64,000 nucleotides of DNA from positions 1-64,000 of the forward strand of contig JAVRFV010002354.1 in NCBI GenBank assembly GCA_032716605.1, in the 5' to 3' direction. The position numbers and the translations under genes were made by a program. Below are positions 1-11,502 of this stretch, in pieces. The DNA comes from Paralithodes platypus (lineage: Eukaryota; Arthropoda; Malacostraca; Decapoda; Lithodidae). Positions within the stretch are counted from its first letter, which is position 1; every line of letters starts with the position of its first letter. The notes beneath the pieces are model-generated. The model was not told the origin of the DNA and made no database searches. It saw nothing but the letters and a program-made list of their open reading frames with translations.

Positions 1-2230
1 GTAAATAAGGCCGATGTAGTCTTGTTGAACGTTACCCAAGTTTTTTACCAAACTTGGCTCGGGTTTTTCGAATTTTCAGAGTCCGAAATCACAGTAACCT
101 CATTTTGAAAGTTGGCTCGGGTTTTCTTGTTTTTCAACGTGGAAAAACCCCAGTAAGAATGGGGTTAACATTAGTCTAACCTAACTAGTATTATGGGTGG
201 GGGATGCCGCCTCCACCCCCCCCCCCCCCCCCCCCTGCTGAATCCCTTAAATCCGAGCCAAATTTTGCCATTAACCTAACCAAAGAACCTAACCTGGTAG
301 CATTCAAGGAGACTACAGCAGGACTCTTCTTCTTCTTACCTCTGACCGGGTATAAGCTATCCTAGTGTTTACTAGCCTATACCCCTTTGAAAGGACATTA
401 GCCTAACCTAACAACCTTACCTAACCTATCCTAGTATTATGGGTGTGGGCTGTCGACCCAACACCCCCGCTATTTGACATCTTTGACAGATTTTTTGGGA
501 TATTTTTCTGTGGAAACGGGTATTTTTCCAATTTGTCGAGACCGAAAAATCCTCCATGCGGAATATATGGAGAAAAATATGGCGAATCTGTTGGTGCCTT
601 TTTCCCCTAATAAAGTTTATCTAATAAGGCGGATGTATTGTCCTTGAAGATTATCCCCAAAACTAATCTTCACCTAACACCTAGTTACCTAGTAATTAGT
701 TCTTAGTATTGTCCCATAGACGATAACATACCTAAATGGGAGGCTGAAGAGGTTGATGCAGCTAGGTTGAGAGGCTGAAGACAGAGGTTGCAGTAGGTTG
801 ATGAGGCAGCCTGATCTCCGGTTTCAGTGGATCATCAGGGTCGTCGTCTAAATCAGGCGGGTAGAAGTCCCTTCAATCGAGGACTCGAACCGACTCAACT
901 TCCTTGAATCATGAGGAAGTCTTGCCATCACATACTCAACTGTAGGAAGTCTGTGGAGAGACGTCTAAAAGAATATATTAAACAGTCATGGTATCACCGT
1001 CCCCAATATCTGTCCCAAAGCACATACGACCTCCATCGCCTCCATCTTCGAACCGAGGCCTGGCCCCCGCTTGGCGAGGGGCGTGACCGTGACGACTGAA
1101 AGACTGTGATTGGTTGATAATTTGATGGAAGGCTGTGATTGGTGCAATGAGTGATCGGGAAGCATTGTGATTGTTTAATGGATTCCTAAAAAGTACCGCC
1201 TAGGTTGTTAGGGACGTTCGGAAGGGAACAGCGTTGAGGGTAAGAGCTCACGAAGGACGGCCATTTGTTTCTTATTGCGGCGCCGCTGGGCCAATCTACA
1301 GGAAGGAATTTTTTTAGTTTTTCTTGATTCATTTATAGTGAGTTTGCTGACGGTTAATTTCATTTTACACCAACAAAGTATTCGTTCATGAAAGTGATAG
1401 CCCACTACTAATCGTTGATGGAGCCCGTAACTGGTTGGTCATTACACTAATACCAATAATTCTTGGGATTTTTTTTTTCATTAACTTAACCAAAAAACCT
1501 AACCTAACTTCAATAGCCACCTAAAATACATTTTAAGGTTTAGGTTTAGGGGCTTTTTGGTTACCGGTGTAGGCCTAATTGCAAAAAAAAAAATATCATT
1601 TGTATTTGTTTTTTTTTTTCTTTCCCCCGGGGATAAAAATCGATATAGCAAATGAAGCATATCGATAGGAACCCAAAACTACCATCAGAAAATTTGTTGA
1701 CCTATATTGTTTGATTCTCCTACATAGTTACCCCTACTTGGAGCAGGGTAGGCTATAGCCTATGATTGTGGGATCGTTTTTTTTGGTAAGTTTCAGAATG
1801 CATGCTTTCGCTGCATGTCTGCCTGCAGAGACCAGAACTTCTCCGGGATGTTGGGCGGCCAGGGGAATGCTTAGCGTGACCTTTGTGACTTCCCTGGTCT
1901 CTGGGTCTTCTCCTGGGTGACCTAGATTGGTGGCGATTCCCCCCCCCCCCCAAAGGCTCTTGTCTCACGAGTTGGCACACACCCCAGCGTAAAAAAAAAA
2001 AAAAAAAAAAAAGGTAACACACGAGGGGAAATTGTGCCAGAGGAGATAGCCTAGATAGATTCCGGTAGACATTGCAGGTTTCGGTGCCCACAGCCTAATT
2101 CTGGGTAATTATTTTGTGTTCCCCCAACGCCTGGGGTCGTTATTTTTTTTATTTTTATTTATAGCATTTTATTTAAGAGGTGGGTACTTATTACCGAAAC
2201 TACCACAAATGTGTTTGTAACATTTGAAGG
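1..2230. other. Repeat-rich stretch without a gene
   Basis: No ORF here looks like a protein. The block holds two copies of an interspersed repeat containing CCTAA-like runs (about 161-241 and 386-471; a third lies at about 3439-3526), each followed by 'agtattatgggtg' and a C-rich stretch. There is a C run of 20 at 216-235, a C run near 1939-1951 and an A run of 22 at 1991-2012. The CCTAA runs are short and sit inside a dispersed repeat, so they are not a telomere array. Confidence 0.6.
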
Positions 2231-2310
2231 CCAGCCGTCCGGCTGGCTCGGTTGATAGCGTCTCATCTTGCAGTCTCGCGTTCAATCCCCGCTCATATTG
2301 AAAAGTTTTT
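2231..2310 (+). repeat. tRNA-derived SINE head
   Basis: The sequence shows a pol III A-box-like string 'tggctcggttgatagcg' followed about 35 bases later by a B-box-like 'gcgttcaatcccc'. This spacing and order are typical of tRNA-derived SINE heads. No clear 3' tail or target duplication is visible, so the element is old or truncated. It is not a functional tRNA because no cloverleaf can be closed. Confidence 0.6.
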
Positions 2311-4213
2311 CTGGGATATCTTTGTAATGCCCCCTACTGGCAAAATAGATGTATTACAAATAGTCCTGGGGAGGTCCTCAACCCATTGTGGAGCATCTGG
2401 ATCCCTAATTATGCCCCCGTGAAACTTACGAAAATACTAGCCAAATGTTGTCTTGATTTGGTGCGATCTGCCTACTTTTGGGTTAATCAATTGGCCTTCG
2501 GTATGTTTGGGTAGTTTTAGGTATATTAGAGGTCCGCCTGCAGTTGTGTGTTTACAGTGTGGATCGATCCACATTTATCGTATTGTCTTTATTACATCTC
2601 GTAAGTACAAAACTTGGCTCGAGTTGCTGTATTTATTTAATAGTCTATTCGCTGTAAGTAAGTGAGCAATCATGACCTCTATCCTCTGTAACTCAAAAAG
2701 GGCTAGAGCAAATTGGCTGTAACTTTCCACATCTATTCCTTGACTGACTCTTCCCTAACGGTAGAAATATTTGCTCGATTATTCTCGCCTCTAGACTATA
2801 GTAAAGGTGTGGATGATGTTTTTTTAACCTATAATCAATCGTTAAACACTACATTTTTCCTGAGCTTCAAATCCCCCCCCATTTGTGTTTTTTATATTGT
2901 CGGGTGATGGGGCCGTATATTACTGATTTATAGGTTTTACAAATTATATTCTTGTAGATTTTTTTTTTTTTTTAGGTAAAACTAAAAACTAAAACTAAGT
3001 GGCTAAAGTAATTAGATTTTTACCAAAATTTGTTTTAACAACCGGAAATGCATTTTGTGTTCTATATATAGAACTAAACAAATACTGTATATCTCTTATA
3101 AGTCCCTATGGACATCGGTAAAACTCTAACCTTTAAAGCGTGAACCTAGTTATTTGAAACGTCCCGCCAGGCGAAGGTATGTAACAAATGGCTTTTGACA
3201 CCACTGTTATGTAACAAAATTAAGTTTCGTGCCATTGTTCGGAAAGGGTTAGCACCAATGTAGAAAGACTTGGATTTTTTTTATTTTAATACCACGAATT
3301 TTCAGAGTGTTTTTTTATAAACAAAATTGTTCATTTGCATCAATATATAGTGTTTGTAATTAATTAGAAATCTCTGGAAAACCTATTTTCCCCATTAGGC
3401 CTATCGATCGATGTTGAGACACGCTCCCCCGATAGTGATTTGAAAAGACATTAGCCTAACCTAACAACCTTACCTAACCTAACCTAGTATTATGGGTGGG
3501 GGCTGCCGCCCCCACACCCCTGCTGGTTGAGTACTAATATCCCTTAGTTAATAAAAAAAAAACATTGGATGTCTATTATACGAAGGTAAAAGTCGATGAA
3601 GTCTACGGAGTTTACTGTGCAATCTTCAGCTTTCTTTGTACCTTGATATCGGGAAAGTACCGATTGACAACCTTGTTACGAAAATTAAATTTTAGTACCC
3701 CCATACTTTTATATTAGGTTTTTCCGAGGGTTTAACACATTTTCATATGATCTTTAGAGTTATCGATAACTGGACGTACCGTATTGACAACCGTGTTACG
3801 ATTTTTTTTTAGTACCATACTTTTTTATTAGGTTTTGCCGAGGGTTAAAACAAATTTTCTTATGATCTTTAGAGCATATAGATTCAATATTTATATTCAA
3901 ATATATCACAAAAATTCGTGGTATTAAAATAACATTGGACCCGAAACTTTAGCGAGTCTTATGGGTTTATTGTAGTTTAGTAAGTTTATTCTCTGCTCTC
4001 CGTCCTGCTCTCTCGTAGATTGATAGATAGATAAGATAGGCTAGATAGGTAATCGCCGCCACCACCCTTACATTTAGGTAAAGGAAAGATTCTCTGTATT
4101 CAAACCACGTTGATTTATTCAAACAAAAGTATATTTAAAATATTACAAAGAGAAATCCTTAAGACTAGAGGGAATCTCCCGGGTTTGTGAGCGTCCCCGT
4201 AGTTCATGTTTAA
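2311..4213. other. AT-rich repeat relics, no gene
   Basis: No coding region is supported. A direct duplication with a period near 115 bases is visible at about 3657-3762 and 3778-3875 (shared 'tgacaacc' and 'gatctttagag' strings). A perfect 20-base inverted repeat pairs 3283-3302 with 3911-3930 and brackets about 610 bases. It may mark the ends of a decayed DNA transposon, but no target duplication was found. Confidence 0.5.
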
Positions 4214-4273
4214 CCCGGGAACTGTGGGGAGACTCTTAAGAGTTCCCCCGGCGGACTGCGGGAAGACTCTTAA

Positions 4274-4711
4274 CCCGTGGAGCCCCGGCTAGTTTTGTAA
4301 TGTTTGCGCACCAGAACCCGGCCGGTTTTCAAAAAATGGTTTTATTCCAGAAACAATAGCGAATGGGTTAGGAATGAAGGAAAAACCACGAAAAAACGCT
4401 CAAAAAGCTTTAAAAATGGTCCTACAGAGCCCCCGAAAACGGATTTTACAAGAGTAAAAAATTGAAGGCAATTATCCCAAAAAAACAGGTTAGTGCGCGC
4501 TCGCGCGCACGCACGTGGACTTTGAGAGTTTTCAACCATCGGCACGGTTGCGTGGGATACGTACACAGTTTCCATACAAATCTGAGCCCTCTTGAGTGGC
4601 TACACCTGAGGTTACGGTCGGCGCAATTAGGGTGACGCGTCAGGCGCGTCTCTGGGGCTGTGCGTTACATACATCGCCGACGCGTCAGACGCGTCGCTGG
4701 GGCTGTACGGG
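4274..4711 (-). mobile_element. piggyBac-like MITE, copy B (minus orientation)
   Basis: The 438-bp element is bounded by TTAA at 4270-4273 and 4712-4715. It starts CCCGTGGAGCCCC and ends GGGGCTGTACGGG; the inverted termini match at 11 of 13 positions. It has no coding capacity. The related locus at 52.67 kb reads straight through 'gacttaagagtaagg', which is the empty site and supports TTAA duplication on insertion. Its sequence is the reverse complement of copies C (4744-5180) and A (12033-12461). Confidence 0.85.
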
Positions 4712-4743
4712 TTAAGAGTAAGGGAAAACAAAAATCCATTTAA

Positions 4744-5180
4744 CCCGTACAGCCCCAGCGACGCGTCTGACGCGTCAGCGATGTATGTAACGCACAGCCC
4801 CAGCGATGCGTCTGACGAGTCACCCTAATTGCTCCGACCGTAACCTCAGGTGTAGCCACTCGAGAGGGCTCAGATTTGTATGGAAACTGTGTACGTATCC
4901 CACGCAACCGTGCCGATGGTTGAAAACTCTCAAAGTCCACGTGCGTGCGCGTTAGCGTGCAATAACCTGTTTTTTTGGGGTAATTGCCTTCAATTTTTTA
5001 CTCTTGTAAAATACGTTTTCGGGGGCTCTGTAGGACCATTCTTTAAGCTTTTTGAGCGTTTTTTCGTGGTTTTTCCTTCATTCCTAACCCATTCGCTATT
5101 GTTTCTGGAATAAAACCATTTTTGAAAACCGGCCGGGTTCTGGTGAACAAACATTACAAAACTAGCCGGGGCTCCACGGG
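4744..5180 (+). mobile_element. piggyBac-like MITE, copy C (plus orientation)
   Basis: The 437-bp element is flanked by TTAA at 4740-4743 and 5181-5184, with ends CCCGTACAGCCCC and GGGGCTCCACGGG. It lies 32 bases from copy B in inverted orientation, so the two form a palindrome of about 900 bp with a short loop. The empty site is seen at about 52.70 kb as 'ccatttaaaacaccc'. Confidence 0.85.
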
Positions 5181-6598
5181 TTAAAACACCCAAAACAAAT
5201 TTTTTGTTTTGTTTTTATTTTTTTATTTATTTTTTTGCCCCTGGGCCATGCCAAATATCACTCCTCCACCTCCCCTCCTTCCCCGCTTTCCTCCCCTCCT
5301 TCAGTTATCACCTATTTTCCCTGTTATTCCCTTATTCTGTGGTGTATTTTCGTGCTAACATTAGCGAGTTGGTAGCAGGGCGTTGTCATCACTGTTACCA
5401 AACGTGGGAAAGAGCGAGAGAGAGACTATTGCGTAACAGTGTCTCTCCAGACAAGGGGAGGGGAGGAGGACAGGGAAGTTGCCTCAGCCATACATTATGT
5501 AACTCCCGGCCTGTATTTTGACCATCCAAACACTGTTTCCACTTGTTTTATTGTTGTAACAGGTTAATACCTTTATAATCAACCTATAATAGGCGCATAT
5601 GGATAAGTATTAATGCTATTTATGGTAAAATAACTATGTTAGTGATGGGAACAGCTCAAATACGTCAGCACAGGAGTGTGGGGTCTCATACCCCCCATGC
5701 GCAGCCGAGATGTTAAGTGTCGTCAAAACCTCCTCTCCTACCTTCACTACTCCTCCATGCACACTGCTAACATGTGATCTTAACTTCCGATTCACGTGTA
5801 CAGTTCCTGTTGCTCAAAAGAGCGAGTGAGCTTGAAATGCGTGGGAAAGAAGTCTGACTATGAAACTTAACCAGGAAAGTTGCAATGAATATCCTTCATA
5901 GATGTATAGTCACCCACAAAAATATATAGACATTGTATGTAAACCACCTTAACCTCTCGGCTGTGCAGGCCCTTTAGTATACACCATACCCCTGTGCGTA
6001 GGTATTTAGATTCATTCCTCACTAAAATCGTTAATTTACCATAAATAAAATTAATACTTATCCATATGCGCCTATTTTAAGTTTAATATGAAGTTAGTAA
6101 CATGTTACAACAATAAAACAAGTGGTAATAGTGTTTGGGAGGTGACAAACATGAAATATTGCAGAGCGGTTCATTCATGAAGTTGACAGGGATCAAGAGT
6201 ACACACTCTCCACGAGCTCTGGTGAGAGACTGGAGGTAGTGGGGGCTACTACTCTCTCTCTCCTTCCACACCCTCCCTTTCCACCTTGGAACCAGGTGGG
6301 GATTTTTGGTGCCATAAATTAACGGATAATTACAGGAATAAGAGAAAAATAGGGGATAATTGAAGGGTGGGGGGGGGAGGGGAGAAGGAGGGGACTTTGA
6401 CAGATGTGGAGAAGTGATATGAGGTATGGAGGGGGAAAACAAATTGTTTCATGTGCTACTGGGGTAAACTTTTTTTTTTTAGGCCTAGGATCTTAAGTCT
6501 CCCCGCAGTCTCCCATTTAAAACCTCTTAAGAGTCTCCCCGCAGCTGTCGGGTTAAAATTACGAGTTGAATATAATGAATCCTATAATAAGTATTTAA

Positions 6599-6676
6599 CC
6601 CTTAAAGAGCGGCGCTCGACTTAAGTTGTGCACCAATTTGCAGCAAGTTAGGAGCATTATTAAGGCTTTTAAAGGG
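6599..6676. mobile_element. Very short TTAA-flanked element
   Basis: A 78-bp segment is bounded by TTAA at 6595-6598 and 6677-6680. It begins CCCTTAAAGAGCG and ends CTTTTAAAGGG. The termini are only partly complementary (CCCTTtAAA pattern). It looks like an extreme deletion derivative of a CCC...GGG TTAA element, but it is short enough that chance cannot be excluded. Confidence 0.4.
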
Positions 6677-7030
6677 TTAAAATAGAGTGCAAATGGCCGG
6701 GAGCGCAGTAGGCTACACGTCCGACACCCAGGGCTTACTGCCACCCACTGACTCACGCTCCCTGTGTTCTCGAGAGGCCGGCAGTGTAGCCAGTAGTGAG
6801 CATAGCTGGGAAAAATATACCGCTATACGCTAAACTCCCATGTTGGTGGCACCACTGCATGAGAACCACGAGTGCTACTTAGCTCGTTCTGGTCTAGTGG
6901 TCTCATTTTGAAGCTTTTAGCGCCTAGTTTGAATACATTTCTTTTCATGCAGATACCTGATTGATCATTCAGGAGGGCCTGAATATGCCCAAAATAGCCC
7001 AAAACACCCCGCTAGACAAGGGTTAATCTA
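6677..7030 (+). repeat. Degenerate copy of the 'gcagatgcttgatt' TTAA-element family
   Basis: The stretch shares 'ctcattttgaag', 'cattcaggag' and 'tatgccc' strings, in the same order, with 19965-20390, 37187-37600 and the intact element 62939-63360. Its left half is diverged. It is noncoding. Confidence 0.5.
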
Positions 7031-7033
7031 ACA

Positions 7034-7564
7034 TGTTGTTGTTCCCCAGGCTGTCTGGCCGAACAGCTCCAAGGTCTCGAGCAAGGCCAAGGCCATAAAC
7101 GAGCGCCCCCACAAAATCCTCCCTGCTTACCACTAACAAAGCCCGGGTGACCGAAGCCACTCCAAGGCAGGGAGCTGAGGAGGGTGCGGAAACGCCCGGG
7201 AAACCAAAGCCCCACCCAAGGCCCTGTGCCCCTCAGCAATTATGAAGGGAAAGTTGAGGGGTAAGGGAAAAATGTGACGCTTTGGCTCCCAATCTGCCAA
7301 CTTCTAGGTTGGCAGTAGGGAGGTCAATCCACGGAAAAGACGCCGCCACTTGAGATCTAGAAGATATATAAGTAAAAGGAATAAGTCAGAGTAAGCTATG
7401 GGTATGGCAGAGATCGCTCAGTTCTCACTCGGATAGACCAGCCCATCACCACATGACTAGAACCCAATCCTCTCAGCATCAGTTAGGAAAGGCCCTAGAA
7501 AGCCGCCTTTAGCGGGGGGATAGCTCCCCTATTTCAACTCCTTTCGGGGTTGGGCACCCGCCCA
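7034..7564 (-). mobile_element. (AAC)n-tailed SINE-like retroelement, copy 1
   Basis: About 530 bp, read on the minus strand from 'tgggcgggtgcccaacc' to a short (AAC)n tail. The same element is found at 20810-21340, 38028-38556 and 59555-60083. The adjacent sequence (tgtaataggtattttg) also occurs at about 8039-8093 without the insert, so the locus at 8.03 kb approximates the empty site. It contains open stretches, but the open frame is shared only because the repeats share sequence. No reverse transcriptase is encoded. Confidence 0.7.
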
Positions 7565-7742
7565 TGTAATAGGTATTTTGTTTAATTTCTGATGAAAATA
7601 GTCATATTTACCGTATAACATTTAAAAGTTTTAAATTTAATTTTAATCTTGATAGTTACGAAACTAAAATACTGTACTATTTTTTTTTTTTTAGGCTTTT
7701 TTAGCTTAAGTCTCCCCGCAGTCTCCCAGTAAAACCTCTTAA

Positions 7743-7959
7743 CCCTCTCACGTTCTTGACGCAATTTTGAGCCTATTAGGGATACTTTAAAGCCTTTGTT
7801 ACCGTCAGGGGTATTTAGAAACCTTTAGTTTAGTTACTTCAACCTTTTTGAGTTAGCTGTGGGCAGAAAACTAATTTTGGAGAGGTAATTATAAGAGTGA
7901 GAGAACTCTATTTAGTATTGCTAATCTGGCAACCTCTGCATCATATGGTCGTGAAAGGG
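7743..7959. mobile_element. 217-bp TTAA-flanked MITE
   Basis: TTAA lies at 7739-7742 and 7960-7963. The ends are CCCTCTCACG and CGTGAAAGGG (9 of 10 complementary). It interrupts a sequence whose uninterrupted form is visible at about 6507-6552 ('aacctcttaagagtctcccc'), so the empty site is present in the same window. Confidence 0.75.
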
Positions 7960-8093
7960 TTAAGAGTCTCCCCGTAGCTGCTGGGTTAAAATTATGAGTT
8001 GAATATAATGAATCCTATAATAAGTATTTAATCTAACTTGTAATAGGTATTTTGTTTAATTTCTGATGAAAATAGTCATATTTACCGTATACC

Positions 8094-8158
8094 AGTTGGT
8101 TCGTGGCCACCCCTTCGGGGATCACGGTGTCAGGCAATAGATAGGTAGATAGATAGAC
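8094..8158 (+). repeat. Small inserted element with GATA-type tail
   Basis: Comparing 8039-8170 with 7567-7650 shows a roughly 65-bp insert between 'taccgtata' and 'atttaaaag'. The insert starts 'ccagttggttcgtggcc' and ends in a TAGA/GATA run. This resembles the 3' part of a tailed SINE; its origin is unknown. Confidence 0.45.
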
Positions 8159-8593
8159 CATTTAAAAGTTTTAAATTTAAATTTAATTTTGATAGTTAAG
8201 AAACTAAATTACTGTACTTTTCAGTTTATGTAGAACTTGAAAGATGTTTAGTTTTAATAGGCCTTACTCCATTGATTATATCTGGCCTTTTGGGTGCTAA
8301 GTTTTCATACAGTACCGGTACAGTAGGCTAAATATGTAGTGTAACAGTAATCAATAATACTAAGACCATTCACAACATTTGGCACATGTAGGACTGAACA
8401 GATTATAGGATTTTAAAGTTAATGTAAATTTGTCTTGACAAATCACTTAACATTTTGCTACCATTTGATTAGAATATAAAGGACAATTCAATTTATAAAA
8501 AAATATATTTAAAATATTGTCATGTAGCAGTGTAGACCAAAGATTTATCAATAATGTTTTTTTTTTCTTTTTCAGGTAATGAGGCTAGACCGT

Positions 8594-9009
8594 GCTACGA
8601 CAATCTAAGTTTTCTCAGTCTCCAGGAGGAGTGTAAAATCTGTATTAAATTTGAAAGTACCATCCCAGTGGTCACTACCGGTTGTGGTGTAACATTGTCT
8701 GTTATCGGCAATATGGGGCGAGGTTAGAGTGTAACATTGTCTGTTATCGACAATATGGTGGGGCAAGGTTTAGTGTAACATTGTCTGTTATTGACAATAT
8801 GGTGGAGCAAGGTTTAGTGTAACATTGTCTGTTATCGGCAATATGAGGTTTTAGTGTAACATTGTCTTATCGGCAATATGGTTCTAAAACTACTGGTTTT
8901 AAGGGATGATCAAGTGGTGTACTCGCGTCTACATCTTTTGATTGTTCTGTGTTCACTGGGATGATACTTAGTCTTAAATTTTGCCGAGAAAACTTAAAAT
9001 TGTCGTAGC
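8594..9009. repeat. Inverted-repeat-bounded block with about five 45-55-bp tandem repeats
   Basis: Arms 'gctacgacaat..aagttttctc' (8594-8617) and their reverse complement near 8984-9008 bracket the block. Inside, 8688-8882 carries five copies of a unit built on 'gtgtaacattgtctgtta' and 'tcggcaatatgg', with length variation. It may be a foldback element. No target duplication was identified. Confidence 0.5.
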
Positions 9010-9384
9010 GGGAGTCTAATGGAGAGGCCTCGTCACTTCAAGTCATCGCAAGAGGACATCCATCTACTCCAGCTGCACATATCAAGTTGTCGACCTACTG
9101 AAGCTGCGCACATCAAAACGCGCACAATCGACACACCTCTATTTGTGAGTATTAAACCTTTCACCCACCTTTCTCTACCACGAACACTCTTCTTTCCCAC
9201 TAATTGAATTGCCTGTCTCTTTCTACCCCTGTCCTGTCCCTTGATTAGCTTAACGTGAAAACTTGTCTTGAACTAGAACTAATGCTTAGTCTCATTCACA
9301 GGTGCTGGTGGAGAGATGACCCGGACTATTGTGTGTTTGTGGGGTTTTATTATGGTGGTGGGCTGCTGGTGATTATTGGAGAAA
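9010..9384. other. Spacer, no gene recognised
   Basis: Short open frames are present, but none has recognisable protein character. The stretch leads directly into the (GGT)n minisatellite. Confidence 0.4.
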
Positions 9385-10612
9385 GATGGATGTGGTGGTT
9401 GTGGAGACAGTGGTGGTGGTGGACAGTGGTGGTGGTAGTGGTGGAGACAATGGTGGAGGTGGTGTAGACTGGTGGTGGTGTAGACAATGGTGGTGGTGGA
9501 GACCGTGGTGGTGGTGGTGGAGACAATGGTGGTGGTGGTGGTGGTGGTGGTGGAGACAATGGTGGTGGTGGTGGAGACAATGGTGGTGGTGGTGGAGACA
9601 ATGGTGGTGGTGGTGGTGGAGACAATGGTGGTGGTGGTGGTGGTGGAGACAATGGTGGTGGTGGTGGTGGTGGTGGTGTAGACAATGGTGGTGGAGGTGG
9701 TGTAGACTGGTGGTGGTGGAGAGAATGGTGGTGGTGGTGGTGGTGGTGGAGACAATGGTGGTGGTGGAGGTGGTGGAGGTGGAGACAATGGTGGTGGTGT
9801 AGACAATGGTGGTGGTGTAGACAATGGTGGTGGAGGTGGTGTAGACTGGTGGTGGTGGAGACACTGGTGGTGGTGGTGGAGACAATGGTGGTGGAGGTGG
9901 TGTAGACTGGTGGTGTAGACAATGGTGGTGGTGGGTGGTGGTGGTGACGACAATGGTGGTGGTGGTGGTGGTGAGACAATGGTGGTGGTGGTGGAGACAA
10001 TGGTGGTGGTGGTGGTGGAGACAATGGTGGTGGTGGTTGTGGTGGAGACAATGGTGGTGGTGGTGGTGGAGACAATGGCGGTGGTGGAGACACTGGTGGT
10101 GGTGGTGGTGTAGACAATGGTGGTGGTGGTGGTGTAGACAATGGTGGTGGAGGTGGTGTAGACAATGGTGGTGGAGGTGGTGTAGACAATGGTGGTGGTG
10201 GTGGTGTAGACAATGGTGGTGGAGGTGGTGTAGACTGGTGGTGGTGTAGACAATAGTGGTGGTGGTGGTGTAGACTGGTGGTGGTGGTGGTGTAGGCAAT
10301 GGTAGTGGTGGTGGTGACGACAATGGTGGTGGTGGAGACAATGGTGGTGGTGGAGACAATGGTGGTGGTGGTGGTGGAGACAATGGTGGTGGTGGTTGTG
10401 GTGGAGACAATGGTGGTGGTGGTGGAGACAATGGTGGTGGTGGTGGTGGAGACAATGGTGGTGGTGGTGGTGGTGTAGACAATGGTGGTGGTGGTGGTGT
10501 AGACAATGGTGGTGGAGGTGGAGACGATGGTGGTGGTGGAGACGATGGTGGTGGTGGTGGTGGTGGTGATGGTAGTGATGACAATGGTGGTGGTGGTGGT
10601 GGTGGTGGTACA
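9385..10612 (+). repeat. G-rich (TGG)n minisatellite, left part
   Basis: The array is made of runs of TGG of varying length punctuated by 'agacaat', so units look like (TGG)n-agacaa or (TGG)n-tgtagacaa. Because TGG has period 3 and lacks stops on either strand, it generates long false ORFs (poly-Thr/Pro/His on minus, Val/Trp/Gly on plus). The same array resumes at 15236, so the LINE between them probably inserted into it. The G-rich strand has clear G-quadruplex potential. Confidence 0.9.
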
Positions 10613-10818
10613 AAGGAAATCAAGCAACAACAGATCTAGTGACCCTTCTAGGTTGCTTGTCCTCCAAAACACCGAGGATCAAGTGTCCAAACAGTGGTTT
10701 AGAGTGGGTAAGGGAACATTGGAAAGGGAATTACTGCCCTGGAACTAATATCCGTGGCAGGATTAGGAAGTTAGTAGGGGACAGATGGCTTAGTAACTGA
10801 GGGGGGGATAAAATAAAG
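10613..10818 (-). other. Probable LINE 3' untranslated region
   Basis: About 200 bases follow the LINE stop codon before the minisatellite starts. They include a C-rich run and end next to the TGG array. No poly(A) or simple microsatellite tail is evident. Confidence 0.4.
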
Positions 10819-11399
10819 TTATTCATTTACAAACGCAGTCAGTCGCGGGTTTGATGCGAGATATTTGTCTAGGCGGAGTTTAAATGAATCAACGGTGATG
10901 CAGTCTATAACGTTTCGGGGAAGCCCATTCCACAAGTTGACAACTCGATTGAAGAAGAAATTCTTAGATTCGTGTGAGTTAAAAGATTTACCAATAATTT
11001 TGCAACCGTTTCCCCGCGTGTAATTAGATTGGTCGATAGTGAAGTACTTACTACAGTTCATATTGTCGATGCCTTTGATGATTTTGAACACTGAATTAAG
11101 TCACCTCTTAATCTGCGCTGGGTTAAAGGAAATAGATTTAATTCTCTAAGACGCTCTTCGTATGGTTTGTTCTTCAGGCTAGGTATCATTTTGGTAACTC
11201 TACGTTGAACTCGTTCTAGCTTGTTTATATCTTTTTGGTAATCAGGGCACCAGGATTGAACGCAGTATTCCAGAAGAGGGCGGACTAAGGAATTGTAAAG
11301 GGTTAGGATAACTTCTTTGGATTTATGCTCAAATGACCTGCCTATAAAGCCAATTATTTTGTTTGCCTTCTTAACAACTTCTGAACATCTTCTGAACAT
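10819..11399 (-). pseudogene. LINE C-terminal domain (two frames)
   Basis: Two overlapping open pieces (11058-11399 and 10819-11091) carry the C-terminal signature of CR1/L2-type polymerases: LYNSLVRPLLEYCVQSW, LERVQRRVTKMI, ERLRELNLFPLTQRR, then NLWNGLPRNVI and a terminal stop. A frameshift near 11080 separates them. Confidence 0.8.
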
Positions 11400-11502
11400 T
11401 GTTGACTCGGTTTTAGGTTACTCGATATTGTTACTCCCAGATCGGTTTCTCTGTTTACATTCTTAAGCTGAGTGCCATTCATCGAATAGTTTGCTTTCTC
11501 GT

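Larger units (their letters stand above)
4214..6552 (+). mobile_element. TTAA-flanked non-autonomous DNA transposon (piggyBac-like), host of two nested elements
   Basis: TTAA flanks both ends (4210-4213 and 6553-6556). The left end reads CCCGGGAACTGTGGGGAG and the right end, reverse-complemented, reads CCCGACAGCTGCGGGGAG. Both then continue into ACTCTTAAGAG, giving an inverted terminal repeat of about 29 bases. TTAA duplication with CCC...GGG ends is characteristic of piggyBac-type transposition. No transposase ORF exists inside. Two smaller TTAA elements (4274-4711, 4744-5180) are nested in it. An internal inverted repeat pairs about 5540-5630 with about 6030-6145. A related shorter copy without the nested elements lies at 52617-53225. 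Confidence 0.7.

Noticed and set aside
241..430. Telomere-like CCTAA runs
   Set aside because: Runs are only two to three units long and recur within a dispersed repeat (161, 386, 3439).
7012..7239. A recurrent small ORF in the (AAC)n-tailed element (also near 21133, 38351, 59869)
   Set aside because: Conservation is explained by recent copies of one repeat; no protein family is recognisable and the start is not at an element-appropriate position.
9279..10672. Overlapping 416-444-codon open frames of His/Pro/Thr repeats
   Set aside because: Three frames of the same strand are open over the (TGG)n array, which is the mark of low-complexity sequence and not coding.
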